From the NCBI RefSeq assembly GCF_011047135.1, contig NZ_CP049255.1, positions 1,364,001-1,428,000 of the forward strand: a stretch of 64,000 bases of DNA, written 5' to 3'. Below the pieces are notes generated by a model that saw only the letters and a list, made by a program, of their open reading frames with translations, was not told where the DNA came from and did no database searches. The DNA is from Microbacterium endophyticum. Its GTDB lineage: Bacteria > Actinomycetota > Actinomycetes > Actinomycetales > Microbacteriaceae. Shown here piece by piece: positions 51,002 through 59,890 of this stretch. Numbering within the stretch: position 1 is the stretch's first letter; each line of letters starts with the position of its first letter. The position numbers and the translations under genes are program-made.

Positions 51002-51571
51002 ATGGATGCAGCGGCAATCGTTCCATTCGTGGTGGCCGATGCCGCGGCTTGGCGCGCGTGGCTCGACACCAATGAAGAGTCCTCCGACGGCGTCTGGTTG
51101 ATGCTGGCAAAAAAGGGCATTGTGCATCCGACATCGCTGACATACGCCGAAGCGCTCGACGAAGCGCTCTGCAGCGGGTGGATCGATGGACAAAAACGTT
51201 CGTACGATGCCACAACGTTTCTGCAGCGATTCACTCCCCGGCGCGCCCGCTCGACGTGGTCGCAGCGAAACCTTGAGCACATCGATCGACTCACGCAAGA
51301 GAGTCGGATTCGGACGCGCGGTCAGAACGAGATAGACCGCGCACAGGCCGACGGCCGGTGGGATCGGGCGTACGCCGGTTCCGCCACGATCATCGTGCCA
51401 GAAGCACTTGAGCGTGCGCTTGACGCATCACCATCCGCCCGCGCGCGTTTTGACGCCTTGAGCCGCAGCGAGAGATTTTCGGTGCTGCACCCTCTCGTCA
51501 CGGCCCCCAACGACGACACTCTTGCGCGGAGACTCCGTAAAGCCATTGATCGCCTTGAACGAGGTGCGTAG
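51002..51571 (+). CDS. YdeI/OmpD-associated (DUF1905-like) family protein
   Basis: A 189-residue soluble protein. Family segments are WLDTNEESSDGVWLMLAKKG, TYAEALDEALCSGWIDGQKR, FTPRRARSTWSQRNLEHIDR and a C-terminal helix pair. Despite the historical name, no membrane segment is present; the biochemical role is unknown. The ATG at 51002 follows GGAGGA. It is convergent with the SDR gene, 6 bp apart. Confidence 0.92.
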   Translation: MDAAAIVPFVVADAAAWRAWLDTNEESSDGVWLMLAKKGIVHPTSLTYAEALDEALCSGWIDGQKRSYDATTFLQRFTPRRARSTWSQRNLEHIDRLTQESRIRTRGQNEIDRAQADGRWDRAYAGSATIIVPEALERALDASPSARARFDALSRSERFSVLHPLVTAPNDDTLARRLRKAIDRLERGA

Positions 51572-51577
51572 TTCGCG

Positions 51578-52561
51578 CTACCCACTAAAGGGATCGAGGC
51601 CCGTTGCCGCTACCGAGAGATCCCAGAGGCGGTCCGCGAAATCGACGTCGATGGCCCATTCCTTCACGCCACCGGTCGTCATGTCAGCGTGATCTGCCGG
51701 CACAACGCCCTTGATGGATGAGTCTTCGCAATACACACCGCCGCGGCTGAGAAGTTCGGGCGCTGTCGCGGCCCAAAGCCCAGTGGCCGCGCCCTCGGCC
51801 GGGGTCTTGAACAGGGGGTTGGCGTTGCCGTCAGCGTCGATCCACTGGCGCTTGATCAGCTCTTCCTTGGGCATGTGACGCTGAAGACCGGTCATGATTC
51901 CACCCGGGTGCACGGAAAACGCGTGAATCCCGCGGCTGGCAGCACGGGCATCGAGGCCCACAGCGAACAGGGCGTTGGCAGTCTTCGCCTGCCCGTAGGC
52001 CACCCATGGGTCATACGGTGTCGACTCGAAATTGATGTCGTCGAACAACACCGGCGAGCGATAGTGCCCCGTCGACGAGTACGACACGACACGGGATCCC
52101 TCGGCCAGAAGCGGCGCGACACCGCCGACCAGGGCGAAGTGTCCGAGGTGGTTCGTTCCGAACTGCGTGTCCCACCCCTGTACAGTGCGGCCCTGCGGGG
52201 TGGCCATCACACCCGCAACATCAATCACAAAATCGATTGGTTTGGCCGCGTCTCGCATCGTCGCAGTGAATGCGGCAACGGAGTCAAGGTCACTCAGGTC
52301 CATGGCTTCGATCTCGACGCCAGCAACGCCGGTGAGAGCGGATGCCGCGGCATCCGTTCGACGCGCAGGCACGACGACAGTCATGCCAGCATCGGCGAGC
52401 GCCTTGACGGTTTCGAGACCGAGCCCCGAGTACCCGCCCGTAACGATGGCACGTTTGCCCGCGAGATCGTGTCCCGCAATTACCTCGGCGGCTGTCGTGC
52501 GGTAGCCAAAGGAGGTGGCGAGCGGCTGTTGCCGGGCGATCATGTCGTGCGTAGTGGTCAT
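51578..52561 (-). CDS. SDR family oxidoreductase (retinol-dehydrogenase-like)
   Basis: A 327-residue short-chain dehydrogenase. Cofactor motif AIVTGGYSGLGLETVKALAD, then VIDVAGVMATP (in place of NNAG), catalytic Ser in VVSYSSTGHYRS, and Tyr-Lys in VAYGQAKTANALFAVGL. The N-terminal extension and long substrate loop are like the RDH/WWOX group. The physiological substrate is unknown. It lies behind the terminator of the large surface-protein gene. Confidence 0.92.
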   Translation of the reverse strand: MTTTHDMIARQQPLATSFGYRTTAAEVIAGHDLAGKRAIVTGGYSGLGLETVKALADAGMTVVVPARRTDAAASALTGVAGVEIEAMDLSDLDSVAAFTATMRDAAKPIDFVIDVAGVMATPQGRTVQGWDTQFGTNHLGHFALVGGVAPLLAEGSRVVSYSSTGHYRSPVLFDDINFESTPYDPWVAYGQAKTANALFAVGLDARAASRGIHAFSVHPGGIMTGLQRHMPKEELIKRQWIDADGNANPLFKTPAEGAATGLWAATAPELLSRGGVYCEDSSIKGVVPADHADMTTGGVKEWAIDVDFADRLWDLSVAATGLDPFSG

Positions 52562-52626
52562 GCCTTAACGCTCGATCTTGAAGCACCTCGAAGTCAAGCT
52601 GCCAGCTCGACTATCAGCAACAAAAG

Positions 52627-52668
52627 AGGATGCTGGGACGCCCCGCAGAGGCGGCGTTCCAGCATCCT
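52627..52668 (-). terminator. Intrinsic terminator downstream of the surface hydrolase gene
   Basis: AGGATGCTGGGACGCC (52627-52642) pairs with GGCGTTCCAGCATCCT (52653-52668), a 16-bp stem with one G-T pair and a 10-nt loop. On the minus strand it is followed by CTTTTG. It lies 12 bp past the stop of the 1412-residue protein and separates it from the SDR gene. Confidence 0.85.
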
Positions 52669-52680
52669 GTTTTCACGCCC

Positions 52681-55600
52681 TTAGCTCAGCGCGTTACGGC
52701 TTCTGCCTCGGATCACCAGCAGCAGTGCGATACCGATGGCGAGCAGCATGAGCCCCACGATGATGCCCATTGTCCAGATCACACCACCCGTCGTCGCCAG
52801 CGGGTTTGCCGCGGAGACAGTCACGTCTGCAGTCGCTACCGAGGTGTCACCGAGGTAGGCATGCATCACGTGTGCTCCCGCAGCGGTTGTGGCAGGGATC
52901 GTCACTGTTGTGCTGATTGTCCCATCCGCCGCAGCGAGTGCCTCACCGAGCACGACAGGTGTCGAGTGCAACTCAATGCGCACTGTGACACCGGGTGCGA
53001 ACCCAGAACCACTCACAGTGATCTTTCCGCCGGCCTGCACCGTGATCGCGGAGAGCGCGATGCTCGGGGTTGCCGCTCCGGGTTCTTCCGTTCCCGGCTC
53101 TTCAGTTCCTGGCTCCTCGGTGCCAGGCTCCTCAGTTCCGGGTTCTTCATCGCCCGCAACCTTCACGGAAACGACGTCCGACGTTGTCGACTGACCCGAA
53201 GAGTCAGTGACGACAGCCGTCAGGGCGACAGTCTTGCCCTTGTTGGCATCGGTTGCACTCCACGAGAAGGTGTACGGAGAGGTTGAAGAACTCGATACCG
53301 ACTCGCCGTCGACCAGCAGCGACACCGAAGTGACGGCGAAGTCGTCGTTGGCACGCACGAGAGGTGCGATCGTGTCGCCGGATTCGAGCTCGAGGCCCGT
53401 CCCCGGGTCGATGATCATGCTCGTCGGCGCGTTGTCGGTGACAGCACCAGCAGTCATCGGCACGCCAGCCGGCTCGCTCTGGGCAGGATCCAGCACGGTG
53501 AGGGTCGAGCCGTCTGCAGACAGCCCATCCGTCATGCTGCCGCGCACGGTAGCCGGTGCATCGGTTCGCGGAGCCGTGCCCGCGGCATCCCGGTTTGCGA
53601 CCGCGACGCCGTTTCCGGTGATGACCGAGTCACTTACTTCGACAGCACCAGAGTCGCGCAACTCCACACCCACACCACGGGTGGCGTCAGCGGCAGAAGT
53701 GTTGCCGGTGATGCGGCTACTCGAAACGAAGCCATCGAAGCCGCTCGTGAAGCGCACTCCAACCTGCGGGTAGAGCGGGTTCGCAGATCCCGTCACAACG
53801 GTGCCCGAAACGTACCCATGCTGGCGGATCCCCGATCGCTCGAGGTTCGCTGCGTCACCGTCGGTGCCGCGCGCCCCGTCGAACAGGATGCCGCCCGACT
53901 GGTATCCGGTCACAACACTGTCGGCGACGGTGAGCTCGGTTTCGACTGTGCCGCTTCCGGCGCCCTGCAGATAGTTTGTCTTCACGATTCCCCAGCCGTG
54001 CGGGTTCGCTGCGAGTTCTTCGGATGTTGCCGCGGTCTTCAATGGACCAACAACGCTGTCCGAGACACGCCCTGCAGTGTTGAGGAACGCGATACCAGCC
54101 TCAGCGAACACCGTGCCCGATGTGACGGTCACGCCCGAAATGTCAAGGAACAACTCGTTTGTGTCTGTCGAGCCAAGCGACTGGCGCGAGACAGTGATCA
54201 CGTTGCCGCCACCGTCACGCAGGTACGGCGTGGTGCCTGCGAGAGTCGTGAGGCTCTGGTCGGGCATGATCGTCACCTTGTCGGCGCCGGCACCCTTGAT
54301 CTTCAGCGGCTTGTTGATCGTCAGGCCGTTGAGAGCTCCGGATGCCACCGGCACCCGTGCGCTGTTCACTGGCGTCGAGCTCTCCTCGTAGGTGCCCTCA
54401 CAGACAACGATCGTGTCCCACGGCGCCGCGTAGTCGACGGCATCCTGAATCTTCGTGAAGTTCGCATTCGGGCACTGCACGCCGTCGTCGTCGTCCACAA
54501 CCCACGTGGAGTTCGATGCCGTGTCAGACACTGTGTCGGGAAGCGAAAGCTCGCCGGCGGTGATGTCGAATTCAGCGAGGTACGCCTCCGGGTCCGGCCC
54601 GGAGGTCGGTGCACCGGAGCCTGCGCCCTGGTTCAGCGCCGTTCCGTCCGAAAGGATGAGCGGGGCATCCGTCGCGGCTTCTTGGAACCGCACATCTGCA
54701 AGCTGGATCGAGCCCGATGTGGGCGTTCCGTCGGTGCCGAATCGCAGTTCGAGCGAAGCGAGCGACGACACGTCGACACCCTCTGACGAGAACTCCGTCA
54801 ACGGCACTCGCAACTGCTCGAGCACGATGTGCGTCGAGGGCGTCACGGTACCCGTTGTCATGTGCAGCGCGTTACCCCAGCGTGGATCACCCGCGTTGAC
54901 GGATGCCTCGTTGCCTTCGGTGTCCGTCAGAACGATCTTGAAGTCCTGCGTTGTGGCGGCGGGGTTCCAGTTCACCGGCGTTAACTCTCCCAGGTCGTTC
55001 AGGCGAGCAGACCCGGGGTTTCGAGAGTCGAAGTAGTTAACGTCAGCGTTCAGGGCGAGAGCCTTGAGGCCGCTGGCATCCTTCGATGCGTCGGGGATCT
55101 GTGCTTTCAGCGTGGCGGTGCTTTCGGATTCCCATGCCAATGCGAGCTGACGACCGTAGGAGTGGTTGATCGGCGCGTTTTCACGTGTGCTGTTCTGTCC
55201 ACCCTGGTCGGCTTTGCCCGGCAACGGACACGCCTTGGCGCCGGTGGGCTGAGTCGACTTTCCGAGCACGCCCGGGGCGAACTCGTCGGGTTCAGGGTCA
55301 CACCAGTCGAATCCCTGATCGGTCGTTTCGGGCAGCGGGTTCACCGCACCATTGTCGAGATACGGATTCACAAAGCCCGAGCCCGACAGCGAGCCACCCA
55401 ACGCATTAAGCGTCAACGGGTTCTCGATTTCGGGGCGAACAATGTCAATGCGTTCGTTCGACGGAGCAAAGTACGACGTCGAGACACGCTCGGCGCAATC
55501 AATCCGCGTTCCGCTCTCGCTCGTGGGGCACGCAGACGCCGGCACCTGCTCGTGAGTTGCCGTGTCAGAGAGCTCTCCGGTCATGTACGGCTCGAAGGCA

Positions 55601-56919
55601 CCTTCACCACCGACATAGCGGCGGAAGAATGCTGCCATCGTCGCAAGCCCCAGCTTCTCCTGGTCGCCCATGCGCTCCGGGTCGCCCGAGATCTTGGTGT
55701 TGACCAGCGGGTTGTACGTGTCGGAGTTGTCGCGAACGTACGACATCGGGTCGTAGCTCGCTGCGCCGCTCAAGCGAAGGTTGTTGGTGGCGACGTTGCG
55801 ATCACTCGTCGGGAGCGTGTTTCCGCACGCCGCATCCCCGGTGCTGTTTCCATCCTGGCCGTCTGCGAACCACACTGAGTTGTACCAGTTGTGGTTCGCG
55901 CCGAGGTGCGAGACCTGAATAGACGGGAACGGGTTGGTGCCATTGATGTACTGGCTGCGCTCAAAGAACCGCGCGCCTTGGAGGTTCGAGACATCACCGT
56001 CACAGAACGGCAGGATCGTCATAAACGGCACGCCGTACGGCGCCTTGCGCTCGTAGTCAACGGGCGCAAGCGCAATGATTCCGCGGATCGGGTACCGCGG
56101 GCCGTCGGTGCGGATGCGGTTGTAGTCGATGAAGCTCGTCACAGCGTCGCCGCCGCGCGAGTGGCCCATGAGACCGATGCGCGTCATGTCGAGCTTGCCG
56201 GCCAGAGCGTCACCGATCGTGGTGTGCTCGTCGACGACGAGTCCGCCCGGCTGGTTGGCCGCCGTGAGAGCGTCAAGAGCCGCCGCGATCAGCGTGCGGC
56301 GCTGGTGCATCCCCTTGCCGCTCGTGCCGTCTTGACGCATCATGAGCTGGTCCTGCGAGAGTGAGAACACTGTGTATCCCCAGCTCGCGAGGTTTTCGCC
56401 GAGGTACGCGTATCCGGCCTCGTTGCGCTTGAACTCAGCACACGATGCCGTCGAGCTGCTCTGCCCTGAATCACACGAACCGTGGTTGCCGTGCACGAGC
56501 ACGATCAGCGGCGACGGCTCGGTGCGGTCGGCGGGGTAGTAGAGCGCGCCACGAATCTCCAGCGATTCGGCGGCTTGCGAGGTGCCGGCTGTCGGAGCCG
56601 CGCCGCTTGAGTTGGGTTCTTGCAGTTCGGCCAGGCCGAGTTTTGTCTCTTGAATCGTGAGCGGCGTGTAGGTTCCGCGGTCGAGGGGATCGGGCAGCTC
56701 GCCCGTTTCGAGTGCCGTGGCGACCTTGTCGACCGACGGCACCTCTGCCGCAGTCGTTGGGGAGGCAAGAGCGGGGGACGCTGGCAGCAGAAGCGCCATC
56801 ACGACCGGAATCGCAATCAGCGCACGGCGCGCAAGCCTCGGTCGGGATGATGTCGTGTACGAGGGCGCGGAGGTCTTTTCGGTGACCGACCCGGCCCGTG
56901 AAGGCATGCGAAATCTCAC
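52681..56919 (-). CDS. Large secreted hydrolase with beta-helix, wall-anchored by a LAXTG signal
   Basis: A 1412-residue surface protein. Domains in order: signal peptide (about 30-52, ending ALA-S); alpha/beta hydrolase (about 120-460) with oxyanion loop LVHGNHGSCD and nucleophile IGLMGHSRGGDAV (Ser254); beta-rich jelly-roll-like region; right-handed beta-helix (about 830-1130), starting CPNANFTKIQDAVDYAAPWD; Ig-like domain; five PGTEE repeats; a further Ig-like domain; and an anchor: LATTG (from residue 1374), a hydrophobic helix, and RGRSRN. LAXTG is the class E sortase motif. The product probably acts on an ester or glycan at the cell surface. The start is GTG at 56919 with GGAG five bases upstream. 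Confidence 0.88.
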   Translation of the reverse strand: MRFRMPSRAGSVTEKTSAPSYTTSSRPRLARRALIAIPVVMALLLPASPALASPTTAAEVPSVDKVATALETGELPDPLDRGTYTPLTIQETKLGLAELQEPNSSGAAPTAGTSQAAESLEIRGALYYPADRTEPSPLIVLVHGNHGSCDSGQSSSTASCAEFKRNEAGYAYLGENLASWGYTVFSLSQDQLMMRQDGTSGKGMHQRRTLIAAALDALTAANQPGGLVVDEHTTIGDALAGKLDMTRIGLMGHSRGGDAVTSFIDYNRIRTDGPRYPIRGIIALAPVDYERKAPYGVPFMTILPFCDGDVSNLQGARFFERSQYINGTNPFPSIQVSHLGANHNWYNSVWFADGQDGNSTGDAACGNTLPTSDRNVATNNLRLSGAASYDPMSYVRDNSDTYNPLVNTKISGDPERMGDQEKLGLATMAAFFRRYVGGEGAFEPYMTGELSDTATHEQVPASACPTSESGTRIDCAERVSTSYFAPSNERIDIVRPEIENPLTLNALGGSLSGSGFVNPYLDNGAVNPLPETTDQGFDWCDPEPDEFAPGVLGKSTQPTGAKACPLPGKADQGGQNSTRENAPINHSYGRQLALAWESESTATLKAQIPDASKDASGLKALALNADVNYFDSRNPGSARLNDLGELTPVNWNPAATTQDFKIVLTDTEGNEASVNAGDPRWGNALHMTTGTVTPSTHIVLEQLRVPLTEFSSEGVDVSSLASLELRFGTDGTPTSGSIQLADVRFQEAATDAPLILSDGTALNQGAGSGAPTSGPDPEAYLAEFDITAGELSLPDTVSDTASNSTWVVDDDDGVQCPNANFTKIQDAVDYAAPWDTIVVCEGTYEESSTPVNSARVPVASGALNGLTINKPLKIKGAGADKVTIMPDQSLTTLAGTTPYLRDGGGNVITVSRQSLGSTDTNELFLDISGVTVTSGTVFAEAGIAFLNTAGRVSDSVVGPLKTAATSEELAANPHGWGIVKTNYLQGAGSGTVETELTVADSVVTGYQSGGILFDGARGTDGDAANLERSGIRQHGYVSGTVVTGSANPLYPQVGVRFTSGFDGFVSSSRITGNTSAADATRGVGVELRDSGAVEVSDSVITGNGVAVANRDAAGTAPRTDAPATVRGSMTDGLSADGSTLTVLDPAQSEPAGVPMTAGAVTDNAPTSMIIDPGTGLELESGDTIAPLVRANDDFAVTSVSLLVDGESVSSSSTSPYTFSWSATDANKGKTVALTAVVTDSSGQSTTSDVVSVKVAGDEEPGTEEPGTEEPGTEEPGTEEPGAATPSIALSAITVQAGGKITVSGSGFAPGVTVRIELHSTPVVLGEALAAADGTISTTVTIPATTAAGAHVMHAYLGDTSVATADVTVSAANPLATTGGVIWTMGIIVGLMLLAIGIALLLVIRGRSRNALS
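53078..53149. repeat. 15-bp tandem repeat in the surface-protein gene
   Basis: Almost five copies of a 15-bp unit (plus-strand CCGGGTTCTTCCGTT and variants) encode the Pro-Gly-Thr-Glu-Glu linker. The copies differ mostly at third positions. Such a repeat can change length by slippage and so alter the reach of the surface domains. Confidence 0.85.
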
Positions 56920-57123
56920 GGTTCTCCAGAAAAAAGGCGCGCAAAAACAGCGGTGTGCAGAGTGCAGCGCAAAAGGGGGATGGAGCTGGATCGAGATGAT
57001 CCTGAGATGAGGTTATGGATAACCTGTGTGCTCACTATGCCGTTTTACACTCCTGTAACAAGACCTTAACTGCCTGGTTCATTTTTGGATCCAAAGCACT
57101 CTCGCTGGGAAAAGCGCGTGTGT
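56920..57123. other. AT-rich intergenic region upstream of the surface hydrolase
   Basis: No gene is seen. It is markedly AT-richer than the flanks and must carry the leftward promoter. It holds the inverted repeat GGTTATGGATAACC (57011-57024), a candidate operator, and possible -35/-10 boxes TTGTTA and TAGTGA (minus strand, near 57035-57060). The evidence for any single site is weak. Confidence 0.35.
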
Positions 57124-57972
57124 TCAAGCTCGGGACGATGCCCCTATCACCGCAAGCAGCTGAAGCTTGTCGTGACTCTCACTGCCCGGCTCTGCCGTAT
57201 ACACAAGCAAACGATGAGATTGATCGGGGTCGAACAGTGTTTGACAACTCAACTCGAGGTTTCCCACCTCGGGATGGATAAATCTTTTGATTTCGGGCGG
57301 TCGAACCCCTACTTCATGGGTTGACCAGAGTTCCCGAAATTCGTCACTGTGCTGTGCGAGCAACTCCGCGAACTGTTGAGCTTTCGAACCGGGGCCCCGC
57401 ATGGTCGCGATTTCTCGAAGACCGGCCGCATACACGCGCGAGAGGACCTTCTGCTCAGCAAGCGGGTACGTTTCGCGGAACACCGGGTTCGTGAACCAGC
57501 GGTAACCCAGACTGCGCTCCGGGCCGGTGAACCGGCCCGCATCCCCGGTAAGCGCAATTCCCATCGGCGTTTGCCGAAGAGTCTCGCCGAGCTCCGTAAC
57601 GATTTCGGCGGGGGTATCGCTGAGCCGGTCGAGGATGCGGAGGAGCCCGGGGCTGATGTGGTCACTCGTCGCGCCACGCGGAGGCAGGTTGTGCCCTGCC
57701 AACCGGAACACGTGATCACGCTCGTCGAGCGAAAGGTGCAATCCTTGCGTGATCGCGGCGACCATCTGTGCGGAAGGCTGAGGTCCCGTCCCACGCTCAA
57801 GACGTGCGTAATAGTCAGTCGACATATGACAGAGCGCAGCGACCTCCTCCCGTCGCAACCCGTCCGTCCGCCGCCGCGGGCCCCGTGTCAGCCCTACGTC
57901 CTCCGGCTGCAGCGACTCACGCCTGTGCCGCAGGAATGTTGCTAGCCCGGCTCGATCAATCACGATGCCCAC
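57124..57972 (-). CDS. XRE/MmyB-type transcriptional regulator
   Basis: A 282-residue regulator. The N-terminal helix-turn-helix (about 10-75) has RRESLQPEDVGLTRGPRRRT, GLRREEVAALCHMSTDYYAR and LERGTGPQPSAQ. The C-terminal MmyB-like ligand-binding domain has TPAEIVTELGETLRQTPMGI, RWFTNPVFRETYP and FIHPEVGNLELSCQTL. This family is commonly divergent from a short-chain dehydrogenase that it controls, as here. Start: GTG at 57972, preceded by GGAGGA. Confidence 0.94.
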   Translation of the reverse strand: MGIVIDRAGLATFLRHRRESLQPEDVGLTRGPRRRTDGLRREEVAALCHMSTDYYARLERGTGPQPSAQMVAAITQGLHLSLDERDHVFRLAGHNLPPRGATSDHISPGLLRILDRLSDTPAEIVTELGETLRQTPMGIALTGDAGRFTGPERSLGYRWFTNPVFRETYPLAEQKVLSRVYAAGLREIATMRGPGSKAQQFAELLAQHSDEFRELWSTHEVGVRPPEIKRFIHPEVGNLELSCQTLFDPDQSHRLLVYTAEPGSESHDKLQLLAVIGASSRA

Positions 57973-58176
57973 TCTCCTCCGTGCTCAGCGATGTGGGCAC
58001 AATCCGTTTCTACCTCGGGCCGAAGACGGGAGCCAGGGCTTCCCAGAGCACCCCTCACGAAAGACACTGATTGGCAAACAGTGGATATGCCGGCCCTGAA
58101 TCCGCGTGCAATAAGCCATCACGCTTGATCCCACACCACAATATGTGGCTGATCTCCCCTCGACGAAGGAAGCACA

Positions 58177-59109
58177 ATGCCTCACGCCAGCAACATCTCA
58201 ACGCCGCACCTGCAGAGTTCGCTCGCTGTTGTTACGGGAGGGAGCGACGGTATCGGTGTCGTGATCGCGACCCACCTCGCGAGATACGGGGCTGAAGTCA
58301 TCCTGCCGGTCCGCTCGACCGCGAAGGGAGAACTGGCGATCGCTCGTATCCGTGGCGACGTCCCCGGGGCAAAAGTCAGCACGCGGGCGCTCGATCTGTC
58401 ATCGCTCGATTCGGTTGCTGAGCTCGTCGACGAACTCACGCGCGAAGGTCGTGCCGTCAACATTCTCGTAAACAATGCGGGAGTGATGACGCCCCCGAGT
58501 CGTCAGGTCACAACTGATGGCTTTGAATTGCAGTTCGGCACAAACCATCTGGGTCACTTCGCCCTCACCCTCGGGCTTCTGCCGCTCCTGAAAGCGGGGG
58601 GCGCCCGCGTTACCCATCAGACGAGCATCGCGGCACGAAGCAGTGAGATCGATTGGGTAGATCTGAATTCAGGGCACAACTACGACGTCATGAAGGCGTA
58701 CAGCCGGTCAAAGCTTGCCGTCGCACTCTTTGCACGCGAACTTGATGCACGTAGCCGTGCACAGGGATGGGGTATTTCGAGCAATTTCTCTCACCCGGGG
58801 GTATCACCCACCAATCTGCTAGCCGCTCAGCCGGGTCTCGGGCGAGACAGGGACACGGGCGCACGCCGCATCATCCGCGTGATGTCCCGGCTCGGTCTCA
58901 CGGGCACAGTGGCGAGCGCCGCGCTTCCCGCTGTGAGGGCAGCCGCTGATCCGACTTCCAGTGGTGATCAGTTCTACGGTCCGAAGCGCGTTCTTAGCGG
59001 ACCGCCCTCCCTGCAGAAAAAGCTGTGGGCCCCGATGCAGAACATGTCGAATGCGCGGAAGCTCTGGGAAGCATCGGAAGCGCTGGTCGGCTCGAGGTTC
59101 GCAGTCTGA
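58177..59109 (+). CDS. SDR family oxidoreductase (divergent from the MmyB regulator)
   Basis: A 310-residue short-chain dehydrogenase. [20 protein letters not shown] is the cofactor site, [16 protein letters not shown] the NNAG motif, [11 protein letters not shown] holds the catalytic Ser, and [16 protein letters not shown] the Tyr-Lys pair. It is probably the target gene of the adjacent MmyB-type regulator; 204 bp separate the two starts and must hold the operator. GGAAG precedes the ATG at 58177. Confidence 0.93.
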   Translation: MPHASNISTPHLQSSLAVVTGGSDGIGVVIATHLARYGAEVILPVRSTAKGELAIARIRGDVPGAKVSTRALDLSSLDSVAELVDELTREGRAVNILVNNAGVMTPPSRQVTTDGFELQFGTNHLGHFALTLGLLPLLKAGGARVTHQTSIAARSSEIDWVDLNSGHNYDVMKAYSRSKLAVALFARELDARSRAQGWGISSNFSHPGVSPTNLLAAQPGLGRDRDTGARRIIRVMSRLGLTGTVASAALPAVRAAADPTSSGDQFYGPKRVLSGPPSLQKKLWAPMQNMSNARKLWEASEALVGSRFAV

Positions 59110-59127
59110 TCGAACCGGGACCGTCTC

Positions 59128-59829
59128 TCACGGGTTGGGCAGCGGCGGTGGGGTTGTCGACGACTCGATAATCGAAAAGCCTCGCCCACGAAGCCGACGG
59201 TGCTCTTCCGAAAGGTGCGCCATCAGACGATCACGAGTTCCTCGAACATGCGCTGAAATGAGCGTGTCAGCGCGCTCAGCATCGCCCGCACTCATGGCGG
59301 CGATAATCGCAACGTGTTCAGCACGGGCTAGCGCCCGCGACTCGGCCGTTCGTACTTCAAGCCACCGCGTGCGACTGAGCCGCGTGAGCGACGCACCGAC
59401 TGCGTCGGCCAAGAAGCTGTTTCTCGATAGTCGTGCGAGAGCAAGGTGAAAGTCTCCCCCATCCCGAAGGCCGGATTCTTCGCTGTCATCTCGCGGCGCT
59501 GAGTCGACGAGTGCCCGAAGTGTCGCCAGCTCTTCGGCATCTGCGCGATCGATGGCGAGAGCGACCGCAGCTTTCTCGATCGCTTCTCGATACTCCATGA
59601 CCGCCCGAATTTCGGCGAGGTCGATGGGAGTCACCTGCCACCCCCGACCCACACGCTCCGTGAGTCCTTCGTTTTCGAGCCGCATCAGTGCGGCTCGAAT
59701 GGGTGTGCGTGAAGCACCGAGAAGTGCTTCGAGCCCGCGTTCGCTGAGCTTCTCACCCGGAACAAGATCAAGCGACAGTATTGCCTCGCGCAGCGAAGCG
59801 TAGATCGTGCCGTCAGTCTGCGTTGCCAC
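59128..59829 (-). CDS. GntR family regulator, FadR subfamily (FCD domain)
   Basis: A 233-residue repressor. The winged helix is IYASLREAILSLDLVPGEKL, SERGLEALLGASRTPIRAAL and MRLENEGLTERVGRG. The helical FCD domain has VMEYREAIEKAAVALAIDRA, DFHLALARLSRNSFLADAVG and EHVAIIAAMSAGDAERADTL, whose Asp and His positions bind a metal and carboxylate ligand. The GTG at 59829 has AAGGGGG upstream. It is divergent from an MFS transporter, and the shared intergenic region has three operator-like repeats, so it likely controls that transporter and itself. Confidence 0.92.
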   Translation of the reverse strand: MATQTDGTIYASLREAILSLDLVPGEKLSERGLEALLGASRTPIRAALMRLENEGLTERVGRGWQVTPIDLAEIRAVMEYREAIEKAAVALAIDRADAEELATLRALVDSAPRDDSEESGLRDGGDFHLALARLSRNSFLADAVGASLTRLSRTRWLEVRTAESRALARAEHVAIIAAMSAGDAERADTLISAHVRGTRDRLMAHLSEEHRRLRGRGFSIIESSTTPPPLPNP

Positions 59830-59840
59830 TCGACCCCCTT

Positions 59841-59874
59841 GGTATACCACTATCGTATACCGAAACGGTGTACC
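59841..59874. promoter_or_regulatory. Three GGTATACC-type operator repeats, 13 bp apart
   Basis: GGTATACC (59841-59848), CGTATACC (59854-59861) and GGTGTACC (59867-59874) are evenly spaced by 13 bp between the GntR and MFS genes. The first is a perfect palindrome and GGTATAC/GTATACC also form a larger inverted repeat. FadR-subfamily regulators are known to use GT-x-x-AC-type half-sites and tandem GGTATA repeats (NanR). Confidence 0.65.
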
Positions 59875-59890
59875 TGGAACGGAGGGGCTT

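Noticed and set aside
53078..53149. CRISPR-like array
   Set aside because: The repeat unit is 15 bp without spacers and lies in frame in a coding sequence.
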